Notes under the pieces: model-generated | What the model was told of the DNA's origin: nothing | What the model saw: the letters and a program-made list of their open reading frames with translations, nothing else | Databases searched by the model: none | Assembly (NCBI RefSeq): GCF_024808255.1 | Contig: NZ_JANTYS010000001.1 | Span: forward strand, 1 to 64,000 | DNA: 64,000 bases | Reading direction: 5' to 3' | Origin: Mucilaginibacter dorajii | GTDB lineage: Bacteria; Bacteroidota; Bacteroidia; Sphingobacteriales; Sphingobacteriaceae | Shown: one piece after another, positions 9,691-19,371 of the stretch | Position numbering within the stretch: the first letter of the stretch is position 1 | Layout of the letters: every line of letters begins with the position of its first letter | Translations under genes and position numbers: made by a program

Positions 9691-9726
9691 TAAAAAAACG
9701 CTCCTCATCAGAAAATGAGAAGCGTT
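9691..9726 (-). terminator. Intrinsic terminator of purL
   Basis: AACGCT and CTCAT pair with ATGAG and AGCGTT around a short loop (9698-9726). On the minus strand the stem is followed by TTTTTTTA. It begins 20 bp past the purL stop. Confidence 0.8.
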
Positions 9727-9746
9727 AAATCTTAAAAGAGTTTCTG

Positions 9747-12700
9747 TTATTTACCTTCCAACCAAACACGGGCATTAACAAATGCCTCCATCCATGGCGA
9801 AACCTCGTCTTTACGGCCTTGTGGATAATTAGCCCAATGCCATTGAAATAAAGAACGCTCAATATGTGGCATCATCACCAGGTGACGACCGGTTTTATCG
9901 CACATCATAGCCGTGTTATAGTCAGATCCGTTTGGATTAGCCGGGTAACTTTGGTATCCATATTTGGCAACAATTCCGTACTGATCTTCGGTATATGGCA
10001 ACTGGAATTTTCCTTCGCCATGCGAGATCCAAACACCCAGTGTTGAACCGGCCAGGCTCGATAACATTACCGAGTTATTTGGCTGTATGGTAAGCGATGT
10101 AAAGCCGCTTTCGTGCTTGTGGCTCTCGTTATGCAGCATTTTGGGCTTGTCGGCATGGTCGGGGTTAATCAATCCTAACTCTACAAACAGCTGGCAGCCG
10201 TTACAAATACCAACAGATAAAGTATCATCGCGTTTAAAGAAATTCTCAAGCGCTATGCGTGCTTTTTCGTTATATAAAAACGCGCCGGCCCAGCCTTTAG
10301 CCGAACCTAAAACATCTGAGTTGGAAAAGCCGCCAACAGCACCAATAAACTGAATGTCTTCCAAGGTTTCACGGCCCGAGATGAGGTCGGTCATGTGCAC
10401 ATCTTTTACATCAAAGCCGGCCAGGTACATGGCGTTAGCCAGCTCCCGTTCAGAGTTACTGCCTTTTTCACGTATCACCGCGGCTTTTGGTCTTGGTTTA
10501 GATGCATCTATCACCGGTTTTTTACCTGTAAAGCCTGCCGGGAAATTGTATGTTAAAACGTGATTTTTATAGTTGTCAAAACGCTCTTTAGCTTTAACTG
10601 GTCCGCTTTGTTTTTGATCTAACAGGTATGATGTTTTAAACCATACATCGCGCAGGTGATCAATATCAAAGGCCCAGTTGCCGCTTGCGTTTGCTACATT
10701 AAGGGTGGCCGACGATGATACCGTACCAATTTTATGGAAAGCCACTCCATTGGTATTAAGTAGATCTTCAACAGCGCTATCAGCCTGGAAAACAATACCG
10801 ATGTTTTCGGCAAACAGGGTTTCAATAATATCCTGTGAACCTAAGCCGCTCAGGTTAATATTAGCACCTAAATCACGTTCGGCAAAACAAAGTTCAAGCA
10901 GTGTGGTAATTAAACCGCCGCTGCCAATATCATGCCCGGCCTGGATCTGCCCGGCTTTAATTAATTGCTGTAAGGTGTTAAAGGTATTTTTAAAACCATC
11001 GGCATTTAAAACATCCGGTGTTTCTGTTCCTATTTTATTCAGGATCTGGGCAAATGACGATCCGCCAAGTTTATAGGTATCTGCAGATAGGTTAATGTAA
11101 TAAATAGCACCACCGTCTTTCTTCAAAACAGGCTCAATCACCGCAGTCAAATCATCGCAATGACCGGCTGCCGATATGATCACTGTACCTGGGGCAATTA
11201 CATCACCATCCTTGTACTTTTGTTTCATTGATAAGGAGTCCTTACCCGTTGGGATGTTAATACCCAGATCGATAGCAAAGGCCGAGCAGGCTTTTACAGC
11301 CGCATATAAACGGGCGTCTTCACCTTCGTTTTTACAGGCCCACATCCAATTGGCAGATAGTGATACACTTTGCAAGCCATCTTTTAACGGTGCCCAAATG
11401 ATATTTGAAAGCGACTCGGCTATGGCGTTCCTGCTCCCGGCTGCCGGGTTAATTAATGCCGATAACGGGGCGTGACCAATTGAAGTGGCAATGCCATCTT
11501 TACCCTGGTAATCAAGCGCCATTACACCGCAGTTGTTTAAAGGTAATTGTAAAGCACCAGCACATTGCTGTTTAGCAACCCGACCACCTACGCAACGGTC
11601 AACTTTATTTACCAGCCAGTCTTTACAAGCAACGGCTTCCAACTGTAAAACCTGTTCAAGGTAATTGTTTAGCTGGGCGGTATCGTAGGTTACAGGCTGA
11701 TATTTATGGGCAACAGTTTTATCGTGCATCACCACTTTGGGTGAGCTGCCAAACATATCGTCCATTTTTAGGTCCATGGGTTTTGCGCCCGTGGTGGCCG
11801 ATTCAAAAGTGAAACGATGGTCGCCGGTTACTTCACCTACAGTGTACATTGGGGCGCGTTCACGGTCGGCAATGCGTTGTAGGGTCCCCAGGTTTTCCTG
11901 ACCGATAACCAGGCCCATACGTTCCTGTGATTCATTTCCAATGATTTCTTTGGCCGATAGGGTAGGGTCACCGACAGGCAATTTATCCAGGTCTATTTTA
12001 CCACCTGTTTCTTCCACTAATTCAGATAAACAGTTTAAGTGACCGCCGGCGCCATGGTCATGGATTGAAACAATGGTGTTGGCATCACTTTCAATCATAC
12101 CACGCACAGCGTTGGCCACACGTTTTTGCATTTCGGGATTTGAACGCTGAATGGCGTTTAATTCAATACCCGAGCCTAAAGCACCGGTATCGGCAGATGA
12201 TACCGCAGCACCGCCCATGCCTATACGGTAGTTATCGCCACCTAAAACAACAATTTTATCATGCGTAGCGGGTGTCGATTTTTTAGCCTGATCTGCCTTG
12301 CCGTAGCCAATACCGCCGGCCTGCATAATTACTTTATCATAACCCAACTTGCGGCCTTGTTCATCGTGCTCAAAGGTCAATACCGACCCGGTAATAAGCG
12401 GCTGGCCAAATTTGTTACCAAAATCTGATGCGCCGTTTGATGCTTTTATCAAAATATCAACAGGCGATTGGTAAAGCCATTTGCGTTCGATAACGCCGTT
12501 TTCCCAGGGTCTGTCCTGCGCCAGGCGCGATAAAGCAGTCATGTAAACAGCAGTACCTGCAAGGGGCAAAGAACCCTGTCCACCTGCCAGTCGGTCTCTG
12601 ATCTCGCCGCCAGAGCCGGTAGCAGCACCGTTAAAGGGCTCCACAGTGGTCGGGAAATTATGTGTTTCGGCTTTCAGTGAAATTACCGATTCAAAATCTT

Positions 12701-13406
12701 TTATTTCGTAGTATTCCGGCACATCCGGGCGTTTAGGTGCAAATTGCTGCACTATTGGGCCTTTAACAAAAGCCACATTATCTTTATAGGCCGAAACAAT
12801 ACCATTAGGGTTGGTCTCGGATGTTTTCCGGATCATTTTAAACAACGATATAGGCTGTTCTTCGCCATCAATAACAAATGTGCCGTTAAAAATTTTATGA
12901 CGGCAATGCTCTGAATTTACCTGAGAGAAACCGAAAACTTCCGAATCGGTTAGTTTGCGGCCCAGTTTTTCAGATAAGCCATTTAAGTAAGCAACCTCTT
13001 CTTCGCTTAGTGATAAGCCTTCCTGTTGATTGTATTGGGCTATGTCGGCTATTTCAAGTATAGCCTCGGGCTTAATTTTAATGGTGTAGACATCCTGATC
13101 GAGCGCTGTATATTTTTGAAACAGCATAGGGTCAAAGCCAGTAAAGCCGGCATCAACCACAGCAAATTCTTCAATCCTGATAATGCCGTCAATTCCCATA
13201 TTCTGGGTGATTTCAACAGCGTTGGTGCTCCATGGGGTTACCATTGTTGCACGGGGACCAATAAAAAAACCGGAAATATTGGTTTCCGGATTTAATGTCG
13301 CGCCTGCAAACAGCCAGCTTAATTTAGAAATATCAGTGGGGTTGAGCGTTTGATTTTTTTGTACGGCAAATACCGTATCTGCATTGTTAAAAAAGAAATA
13401 GATCAT
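9747..13406 (-). CDS. purL: Phosphoribosylformylglycinamidine synthase (PurL, large single-chain type)
   Basis: This enzyme catalyses the fourth step of purine synthesis, converting FGAR, glutamine and ATP to FGAM. At 1219 aa it is the long form that fuses the synthase and glutaminase parts. The N-terminal domain and linker (HCRHKIFNGTF) are followed by two AIRS-type ATP-binding halves (SLKAETHNFPTTVEPFNGAA; GGxGSGG-like stretches). A class I glutaminase domain fills the C-terminus, with its nucleophile in GICNGCQL near residue 1065 and MMPHIERS near the end. It is a single-gene unit with its own promoter (TAACTTTG) and terminator. Confidence 0.97.
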   Translation of the reverse strand: MIYFFFNNADTVFAVQKNQTLNPTDISKLSWLFAGATLNPETNISGFFIGPRATMVTPWSTNAVEITQNMGIDGIIRIEEFAVVDAGFTGFDPMLFQKYTALDQDVYTIKIKPEAILEIADIAQYNQQEGLSLSEEEVAYLNGLSEKLGRKLTDSEVFGFSQVNSEHCRHKIFNGTFVIDGEEQPISLFKMIRKTSETNPNGIVSAYKDNVAFVKGPIVQQFAPKRPDVPEYYEIKDFESVISLKAETHNFPTTVEPFNGAATGSGGEIRDRLAGGQGSLPLAGTAVYMTALSRLAQDRPWENGVIERKWLYQSPVDILIKASNGASDFGNKFGQPLITGSVLTFEHDEQGRKLGYDKVIMQAGGIGYGKADQAKKSTPATHDKIVVLGGDNYRIGMGGAAVSSADTGALGSGIELNAIQRSNPEMQKRVANAVRGMIESDANTIVSIHDHGAGGHLNCLSELVEETGGKIDLDKLPVGDPTLSAKEIIGNESQERMGLVIGQENLGTLQRIADRERAPMYTVGEVTGDHRFTFESATTGAKPMDLKMDDMFGSSPKVVMHDKTVAHKYQPVTYDTAQLNNYLEQVLQLEAVACKDWLVNKVDRCVGGRVAKQQCAGALQLPLNNCGVMALDYQGKDGIATSIGHAPLSALINPAAGSRNAIAESLSNIIWAPLKDGLQSVSLSANWMWACKNEGEDARLYAAVKACSAFAIDLGINIPTGKDSLSMKQKYKDGDVIAPGTVIISAAGHCDDLTAVIEPVLKKDGGAIYYINLSADTYKLGGSSFAQILNKIGTETPDVLNADGFKNTFNTLQQLIKAGQIQAGHDIGSGGLITTLLELCFAERDLGANINLSGLGSQDIIETLFAENIGIVFQADSAVEDLLNTNGVAFHKIGTVSSSATLNVANASGNWAFDIDHLRDVWFKTSYLLDQKQSGPVKAKERFDNYKNHVLTYNFPAGFTGKKPVIDASKPRPKAAVIREKGSNSERELANAMYLAGFDVKDVHMTDLISGRETLEDIQFIGAVGGFSNSDVLGSAKGWAGAFLYNEKARIALENFFKRDDTLSVGICNGCQLFVELGLINPDHADKPKMLHNESHKHESGFTSLTIQPNNSVMLSSLAGSTLGVWISHGEGKFQLPYTEDQYGIVAKYGYQSYPANPNGSDYNTAMMCDKTGRHLVMMPHIERSLFQWHWANYPQGRKDEVSPWMEAFVNARVWLEGK

Positions 13407-13423
13407 AGCCTCGATTCAAGGCG

Positions 13424-13431
13424 CAAAGTTA
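13424..13431 (-). promoter_or_regulatory. purL promoter, -7 element
   Basis: Read on the minus strand this is TAACTTTG, a perfect match to the Bacteroidota -7 consensus TAnnTTTG, 18 bp before the purL ATG. A clear -33 TTTG is not seen about 20 bp upstream. Confidence 0.6.
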
Positions 13432-13612
13432 CAGTTTTTTTAAAAAATAACAGTGCTTTTATAGCGTGGTTTATGATGTAATCGCATAAAAATCAAATCG
13501 GCAATCAAAAAAATCGCCATTTTATGCGAAATGTTGATAACGTCAATCTTATCCACAATAAAATGATGTTCAGATTCTTATTTGCCTAATTGAACAGTTG
13601 ACCGAATTATAA

Positions 13613-16063
13613 TTAATGCGCCCTGTCTTGTTCGCTATTCGCGCCACCGGTATCGCGTTTTTGAGGTGTATTGGTTGATTTACCGAAACTGTAAGTAAAG
13701 GCCAGGGTGGCCACCTGCGTATCTAAATAATTATGATACGTTGAAGTAGCGCCCACTATATTGGTAATGGCACCGCTCGGGCTAAACGAATGTAAAATAT
13801 CGCGCATATTAAGCTTAATGTTGCCTTTGTTATTCAGTATTTTTTTCTGGATAGCACCATTAAGCATTCCGGTAGGTATAGAAACAAATTGCCCGTAAGT
13901 ACCGCTGGTATTAAAAAAACCGCTTATTTCGGCACTCCATGTTTTTGATATGGTGAACTGGTTGCTGCCGTTGGCGCTAAAGGTAGTTTTGGATTGGTTA
14001 AGATAACCGGAATAAAATGCTCCCTGGTAGTTGTTGTTATATACTTCGGCATATAAATTAACCGACCACCACTTGGTGGGCTGCAAATTGGTATTTACCG
14101 AAAAATCCCACGTTTTTTGTTGCCCTATGTTACCCGTGGTGCTTATAAATACATTGCCGCTTTTGTGGATAGTTTCATTTTGAACATCGCTGGTATAATT
14201 ATAAGTAACAGCAATAGTAAACAGGCTTTTAAAACTATAAGCCAGTTTATAATTATCTGTAAACTGCGGTTTAAGGAAGGGGTTGCCAGAAAAATAGGTG
14301 AACTTATCTACAAAAAATGTGAAAGGGTTTAAGCTCCCGTAATTAGGGCGGCCTATCCGGCGGCCGTAAGAAGCAACCAGTACATTATGCCCTGCCGTAT
14401 CAATATTATAAGAAAAATAAGCAGTGGGGAACAGGTTGGTATAATGTTTTACAAATGATGAATCGGGTTTTTGAGCGTTGCCCAACTGGTGTCCAGAGCC
14501 ATTGGTATTTTCAACCCGCAAACCTGTTTGTACCGAAAACCGGTGAAAGGTTTTATTGAAATTAACGTACGCGGCGTTCAAATTCTCTTTATATAAAAAG
14601 CGATTGGTATTGTTGTAGTCGATGGTGTTTACGTTATCAATTACGTTAAAATAGTTTGCGGCATTATCTGTATTTACATAGCTGCTTTTAACGCCGGCTT
14701 CAAATTTAGCCTTGCCTTTGAGCGGATGGGTATAATCTGCCTTGGCCGAGTAAATGTTGATGGTAGCAGGTAAATCATCGTTAATGGTTTGTGAATTGGT
14801 TAAAGTACCATCGGGCAAAAAGGTATTATTTACAAACTGTTGAGTGCTGCCTGATGCATCGTGGATATAATCCAGATCGAACGTAAGCGCCCTGCCGGTA
14901 CTATCAAATTTATGGGTATAATTTAGGTTGATACCGTTGCTATTGAAATGATTTTTAGATGTATTGAGTGTGTTAATGGTTGAATCTAACCCTCCGGTAT
15001 TGTTATACAATAAGCTATACACCGGGCTGCTATCATGATCGCGCGATATGGTGCCGGTATATACTATACCCCAGGTTGTTTTGGGCGATACAAAATAATC
15101 GGCCCCTGCCTTAATGTTGGTATTGTTACTTGTGGGCCTGAAATAAGAAATATCCTGTAGTGAGGAGGTTGGGTTGCCGTTAGTGTCGAAATAATTACGG
15201 TCAATTTCAAGTCGCCGGTAAGTTTTTTGTCCGTTATAGGCAACGTTGGCAAACAGGTTAACCTTATCTATCCGGTAATTAAAGTTGATACTCTCATTGG
15301 TGCGGTCATAATGCCCCCGGGCAAAATCTGCCGATACTACTGCATTAAAGCCGCGGGTAGTATTCTTTTTAGTTTTAATATTGATCACGCCCGCGTTTCC
15401 GGCAGCATCGTACTTGGCTGGTGGGTTATCCATCAACTCTATCTGATCTAACGCCGACGACGGCAACGACCGCAGGTAAGTGGCCAGGCTTGTTGCCGAA
15501 AGGTAGGTAGGTTTATCATCAATCATTACCAATACGCCGCTTTTACCCTTAAAGGTAATATTACCGTCGGCATCTACCTGTACTCCCGGGCTTTTTGACA
15601 GTACTTCCAATGCGTTAGCTCCTGTATTGGATATCAGCGCCCCAACATTAACTACCGTACGGTCAATCTTTTGCTGCACATATGATTTTTGAGCGGTTAT
15701 TGATACCTCTTTCAGTGTTTTGCCGGTCGGTGTTAAAATAAACGCGGGTAAACTAACCGGTTTTTGATCACTTACAACAATGGAGCCGCTTAGGTAATTT
15801 TTGTAACCTATATAGGTAGCTTTAATGAGATAAGTGTTGTTTTTTAAGTTTTGAAAAGCGAAGCTGCCATCTGCATTAACAAGTTGGGTATGTACCACTG
15901 CCGAATCCTTTGCGGTAAGTAAAATGACGGTGGCACCATCCAGCGGCCTTTTAGCACCATCTAAAACGGATCCCGAGATTTTAGCTCCCGGGCTTTGTGC
16001 ATAGGCAAAATTGAATACAAACAGTGTGAATACGGTTAAAAAAAGTACCTGTACAAATTTCAT
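13613..16063 (-). CDS. TonB-dependent receptor-like outer-membrane barrel without STN domain
   Basis: An 816-aa outer-membrane protein. A cleavable signal peptide (about 1-22, ending AYAQ) precedes a carboxypeptidase-regulatory-like domain (about 28-110, SGSVLDGAKRPLDGATV). A plug region (ALEVLSKSPGVQVDADG ... SALDQIELMDNPPAKYDAAG) and an OMP_b-brl_3 type barrel to the C-terminus follow. It is a close relative of the receptor at 3821-6616, down to shared phrases such as NNFHKFxxYTGNIG-like and KPSYS/KPQFT barrel strands, but has no STN domain and no adjacent sigma gene. The ligand is unknown. Confidence 0.85.
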   Translation of the reverse strand: MKFVQVLFLTVFTLFVFNFAYAQSPGAKISGSVLDGAKRPLDGATVILLTAKDSAVVHTQLVNADGSFAFQNLKNNTYLIKATYIGYKNYLSGSIVVSDQKPVSLPAFILTPTGKTLKEVSITAQKSYVQQKIDRTVVNVGALISNTGANALEVLSKSPGVQVDADGNITFKGKSGVLVMIDDKPTYLSATSLATYLRSLPSSALDQIELMDNPPAKYDAAGNAGVINIKTKKNTTRGFNAVVSADFARGHYDRTNESINFNYRIDKVNLFANVAYNGQKTYRRLEIDRNYFDTNGNPTSSLQDISYFRPTSNNTNIKAGADYFVSPKTTWGIVYTGTISRDHDSSPVYSLLYNNTGGLDSTINTLNTSKNHFNSNGINLNYTHKFDSTGRALTFDLDYIHDASGSTQQFVNNTFLPDGTLTNSQTINDDLPATINIYSAKADYTHPLKGKAKFEAGVKSSYVNTDNAANYFNVIDNVNTIDYNNTNRFLYKENLNAAYVNFNKTFHRFSVQTGLRVENTNGSGHQLGNAQKPDSSFVKHYTNLFPTAYFSYNIDTAGHNVLVASYGRRIGRPNYGSLNPFTFFVDKFTYFSGNPFLKPQFTDNYKLAYSFKSLFTIAVTYNYTSDVQNETIHKSGNVFISTTGNIGQQKTWDFSVNTNLQPTKWWSVNLYAEVYNNNYQGAFYSGYLNQSKTTFSANGSNQFTISKTWSAEISGFFNTSGTYGQFVSIPTGMLNGAIQKKILNNKGNIKLNMRDILHSFSPSGAITNIVGATSTYHNYLDTQVATLAFTYSFGKSTNTPQKRDTGGANSEQDRAH

Positions 16064-16122
16064 AACCTAAAGACACCTGTTTGGTTAAGTTAGTTACACC
16101 CTTTTAATAATTTATACCATAA

Positions 16123-16812
16123 TTATTTGCCGTTAATGAGTTTTGCCATGCCAAATGCAGCACCGGCGGCTAATGCGCCAATAATAACTACTTTAATTGC
16201 TCCGCTTAATGCGGGTTGCCCGGTAAGTTTGCTTTTAAAGTAGCCAAATATAAACAGGCAAATTAAAGTTACACCGCAGGAGTAATACAATGCTTCCTGG
16301 GCCGTATGGATAATAAGATATGGCGATAAAGGGATAATACCGCCAACTATGTAGGATATGCCGATAGTAAAAGCGCTTTTTGTTGCACGGTTAGGGTCAG
16401 GTTCTTCTAATCCCAACTCATATTTCATCATAAAGTCGACCCACTTTTTTTTGTCTTTGGATAGCTCTTCGGCTATTTGATCCTGTAAATGGGTGGATAA
16501 GCCAAATTCAGCAAACACTTCTTTTACTTCGGCTTTTTCCTGTTCAGGTACTAATTCAACCTCGTTGTATTCACGTTTCAGTTCAGAATTGTAATGGTCG
16601 GCTTCCGTTCGTCCGGCTAAAAAGCCACCCAGGCCCATGGCAATTGATCCTGCCACTATTTCGGCTATGCCGGCAGTTACTACAAGGCCTGATGAGGTTA
16701 CTGCTCCGCTCAATCCGGCAGCCAGTGCAAACGGGACAGTTAACCCATCAGACATGCCGATAACAATATCCCTGATGGTTTCTGAGCTGGTAACGTGATG
16801 TTCTTTATGCAT
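16123..16812 (-). CDS. VIT1/CCC1-family membrane protein
   Basis: An integral membrane protein of 229 aa in the VIT1/CCC1 family, whose characterised members move Fe2+ or Mn2+ out of the cytosol. The hallmark first helix region reads IRDIVIGMSDGLTVPFALAAG, followed by a second glycine-rich helix (IAEIVAGSIAMGLGGFLAGRTE). A charged cytoplasmic segment of about 70 residues (75-145) resembles the metal-binding domain between helices 2 and 3. Three further helices follow. It lies 59 bp downstream (minus strand order) from no obvious partner and probably stands alone. Confidence 0.85.
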   Translation of the reverse strand: MHKEHHVTSSETIRDIVIGMSDGLTVPFALAAGLSGAVTSSGLVVTAGIAEIVAGSIAMGLGGFLAGRTEADHYNSELKREYNEVELVPEQEKAEVKEVFAEFGLSTHLQDQIAEELSKDKKKWVDFMMKYELGLEEPDPNRATKSAFTIGISYIVGGIIPLSPYLIIHTAQEALYYSCGVTLICLFIFGYFKSKLTGQPALSGAIKVVIIGALAAGAAFGMAKLINGK

Positions 16813-16989
16813 GCTTTTTTATTTGTATAAATATATCAATGGAATGTATTGTACGCAACTCCTATATATGTTAAGTTTGGTGATCATTATTATTATGAAT
16901 ATGCTCGCTTGTTTAACTTTTATTTGATGTTAAACATCAGATAATCAATGTTTTATTTTGTAGGTATGTGACAATGTTAAAAGTATAAA

Positions 16990-17799
16990 ATGGATACAAC
17001 CATCGATCAAAATTGTCCTAAAAGAATAGGTATAGCGCTTTCCGGAGGCGGTGTGCGCGGAGTGTCGCATTTAGGTGTAATGCAGGCCATGATTGATCAT
17101 GGTATAAAATTTTCGCATATATCCGGCACCAGCGCAGGGGCCATTGCGGCAGCTTTTATAGCCGAAGGTTACGCCCCGAAAGAAATATTGCAGATAATTA
17201 AAGAAAGCAGCTTGCTTAAATTATTACGTCCTGCTTTTGGCAGTAATGGCTTGATTTCGATACTGCATGCCCGGCATTTAATATCGAAATATATACCGCA
17301 TAACTCATTTCAGGACCTTAAAATCAAAATTACGGTTGCCGCTGTTGATCTGGGCGAAGCTCGGCAGGTTTATTTTACTGACGGTGAGCTGGATATGGCC
17401 ATATTAGCTTCATGCTGTTTACCAGGTATTTTTAAGCCTATCATCATTAACAACCACATGTATGTAGATGGTGGGATACTCAATAATTTCCCGGTAGAGC
17501 CATTGATAGGCAATTGCGACCTGATCATGGGCTCGTCATGTAATCATTTACCTGTAGTTAAGGAAATTAAGTCTTTTGGAGAACTGGTTGACCGGGCCGC
17601 AATGATTTCTGTAAACTCAAACCTTAATACCCGCAAAATTTTATGCGATATAGTTATTGAACCGCATGGTTTGGGCGGGTATGGTATTTTTGATACCGAT
17701 GCAGCCGAAGAAATTTATATGATAGGCTACGAAGAGGGGCTAAAAACTATCAATGGCAACCAAAAGCTGAAAGATATTATCCAGGCGCAAAAAAAATAA
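16990..17799 (+). CDS. Patatin-like phospholipase
   Basis: A 269-aa cytoplasmic patatin-like acyl hydrolase of the RssA/YchK type. The oxyanion motif GGGVRG (about 19-24), nucleophile elbow GTSAG with Ser48, and catalytic DGG with Asp160 are all present, so it should be active. There is no signal peptide. It is a single gene, divergent from the VIT1-like gene and convergent with the SGNH lipoprotein gene, with a terminator after it. Confidence 0.92.
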   Translation: MDTTIDQNCPKRIGIALSGGGVRGVSHLGVMQAMIDHGIKFSHISGTSAGAIAAAFIAEGYAPKEILQIIKESSLLKLLRPAFGSNGLISILHARHLISKYIPHNSFQDLKIKITVAAVDLGEARQVYFTDGELDMAILASCCLPGIFKPIIINNHMYVDGGILNNFPVEPLIGNCDLIMGSSCNHLPVVKEIKSFGELVDRAAMISVNSNLNTRKILCDIVIEPHGLGGYGIFDTDAAEEIYMIGYEEGLKTINGNQKLKDIIQAQKK

Positions 17800-17953
17800 C
17801 ATGGTCAATAAACCATTCCTTCCCGATTTGACTGGTTGAAGGCTGGATATTTGCCTCATGAATTTTAGTAACTAACCTTTAAAGAAATTTGAACAGGCGT
17901 TTAAGAACCTACAAATTTGCGTTAAAAACAGTGCTAAAAGTTGGCAAAAACAA

Positions 17954-17984
17954 GATAAGCTATCCTTGTATGGGATAGCTTATC
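17954..17984. terminator. Bidirectional terminator hairpin
   Basis: GATAAGCTATCC (17954-17965) pairs perfectly with GGATAGCTTATC (17973-17984) across a 7-nt loop. It lies between the convergent patatin and SGNH lipoprotein genes. Confidence 0.75.
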
Positions 17985-18032
17985 CTGGTAATTTGTATTC
18001 CTGTCTAAATCTGCTAAAAACTGCCGGTTAAA

Positions 18033-19352
18033 TCAGGGGAACTTAACCCCGTTATAATCTGATATATTTACCTGTGGTATAGTGGAGTTGTATTTATTGT
18101 TGATAGCCTTAATAAACTCGTTGGCAACTATGGCGTAGCCGCGCGGCGTAAGGTGTATCCCATCTAAAGAAAACAAACCACCACTGATATAGTTAGAGTT
18201 AATGCTTACCCCGTCAACCACCATCCCGTTCTGTTTTATATTTAACAGAAAAGCATAGGCATCATATACAGCAAGACCTTTTGCCGCTGCTACGTTTTTT
18301 ATGATGGTATTGTATGATGTTACATAATCTTCGGTTAAGGCGGTTTCCTTTTCGTCAAGTACGTATTGATTGTCTATAGGGGTATAAGGGGTTAGTCCGT
18401 AAGGTAGCGGTCCGTATGGGGTGGTAACCGTTTGACCAATTTTACTTGTAGGGAAGGTGAGTATAATAAGATCACTGGTTGTTGCCGCGCGTGGGGCATA
18501 GGTACTGCCCGAAACCAGCGCGTTAATATATAGTGCTTTTGCAGCCGGGTTTACTTTTTGTACGCCGGCAAGTATCGCAGAAACGGTTACGGTATTGAAA
18601 TAGGGTAGTGAAGTAACATCTGGAATAGTAGCCACCACGCCTTTTTGCCCTTTAGCGGTTAAGGTATTTATCAAAACATTGTACAAATATGCAAAAGTGT
18701 TTTTGTCGGTAAGTACATCGCCGGCACCACCCGATACAGCGTAGCTTAAAGCATCGTTATTACCCAGCCAGTTTGAAAAGAAGGTAAAAGGCTTGGCGGT
18801 AACAAAATCAAGATAAGTGGTGGAGTTTGTTGGCGAATTACCGGGTAAAAGCCGCTCAAAATAACTATTAAGGTTGCCATAGGGTGCATAAGTAATATGC
18901 ATCAGCTTAATACCGGGTACGCCATAGTTATTGATATCACCAGCATATTTGGTATACAGGATAACATTGCCAAAACCCGGAACGGTTAACTGACCCCGGA
19001 TAGCCAGGTTTGTAGTAACCGGTGTAGTAATAGGCGTACCATCGGCATTAAAGCCGGTTAAAGACAAATAGCCCGATCCGTTTGCCTGGCTGGTGCTGAA
19101 TAATGGCTGCGTGAAGGTACCCCCGCCAACCGCCTGCATTTGTTTGCCAATAATGCTTGGGTAAGATACCTGTTGCCCTGCCAGGTATAAACCACCATCG
19201 GCGTAACCGGCTGTAAGGGAATTGCCTACCGATATGTATCTCGAAAAATCGGCAGAGCCCGCAACGGGTTTCGGCGTATGGATCTCGGTTTTGCAGGCAA
19301 CTAATAAAAGTAACCCAGCAATAATATAAATATGTTGTTTAAACGTTTTCAT
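18033..19352 (-). CDS. SGNH/GDSL-family lipoprotein
   Basis: A 439-aa lipidated esterase or lipase-like protein. The lipobox LVAC places the lipid on Cys20. The SGNH block I motif ISVGNSLTAG gives nucleophile Ser45, and block V is LDGIHLTPRGY near the C-terminus. LGNNDALSY fits block III. It follows the FadL-type porin gene by 19 bp on the same strand, so the pair likely hydrolyses esters at the surface and passes the acids through the porin (inference from context). Confidence 0.88.
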   Translation of the reverse strand: MKTFKQHIYIIAGLLLLVACKTEIHTPKPVAGSADFSRYISVGNSLTAGYADGGLYLAGQQVSYPSIIGKQMQAVGGGTFTQPLFSTSQANGSGYLSLTGFNADGTPITTPVTTNLAIRGQLTVPGFGNVILYTKYAGDINNYGVPGIKLMHITYAPYGNLNSYFERLLPGNSPTNSTTYLDFVTAKPFTFFSNWLGNNDALSYAVSGGAGDVLTDKNTFAYLYNVLINTLTAKGQKGVVATIPDVTSLPYFNTVTVSAILAGVQKVNPAAKALYINALVSGSTYAPRAATTSDLIILTFPTSKIGQTVTTPYGPLPYGLTPYTPIDNQYVLDEKETALTEDYVTSYNTIIKNVAAAKGLAVYDAYAFLLNIKQNGMVVDGVSINSNYISGGLFSLDGIHLTPRGYAIVANEFIKAINNKYNSTIPQVNISDYNGVKFP

Positions 19353-19371
19353 GTAATAATTTCTTTAAGGG

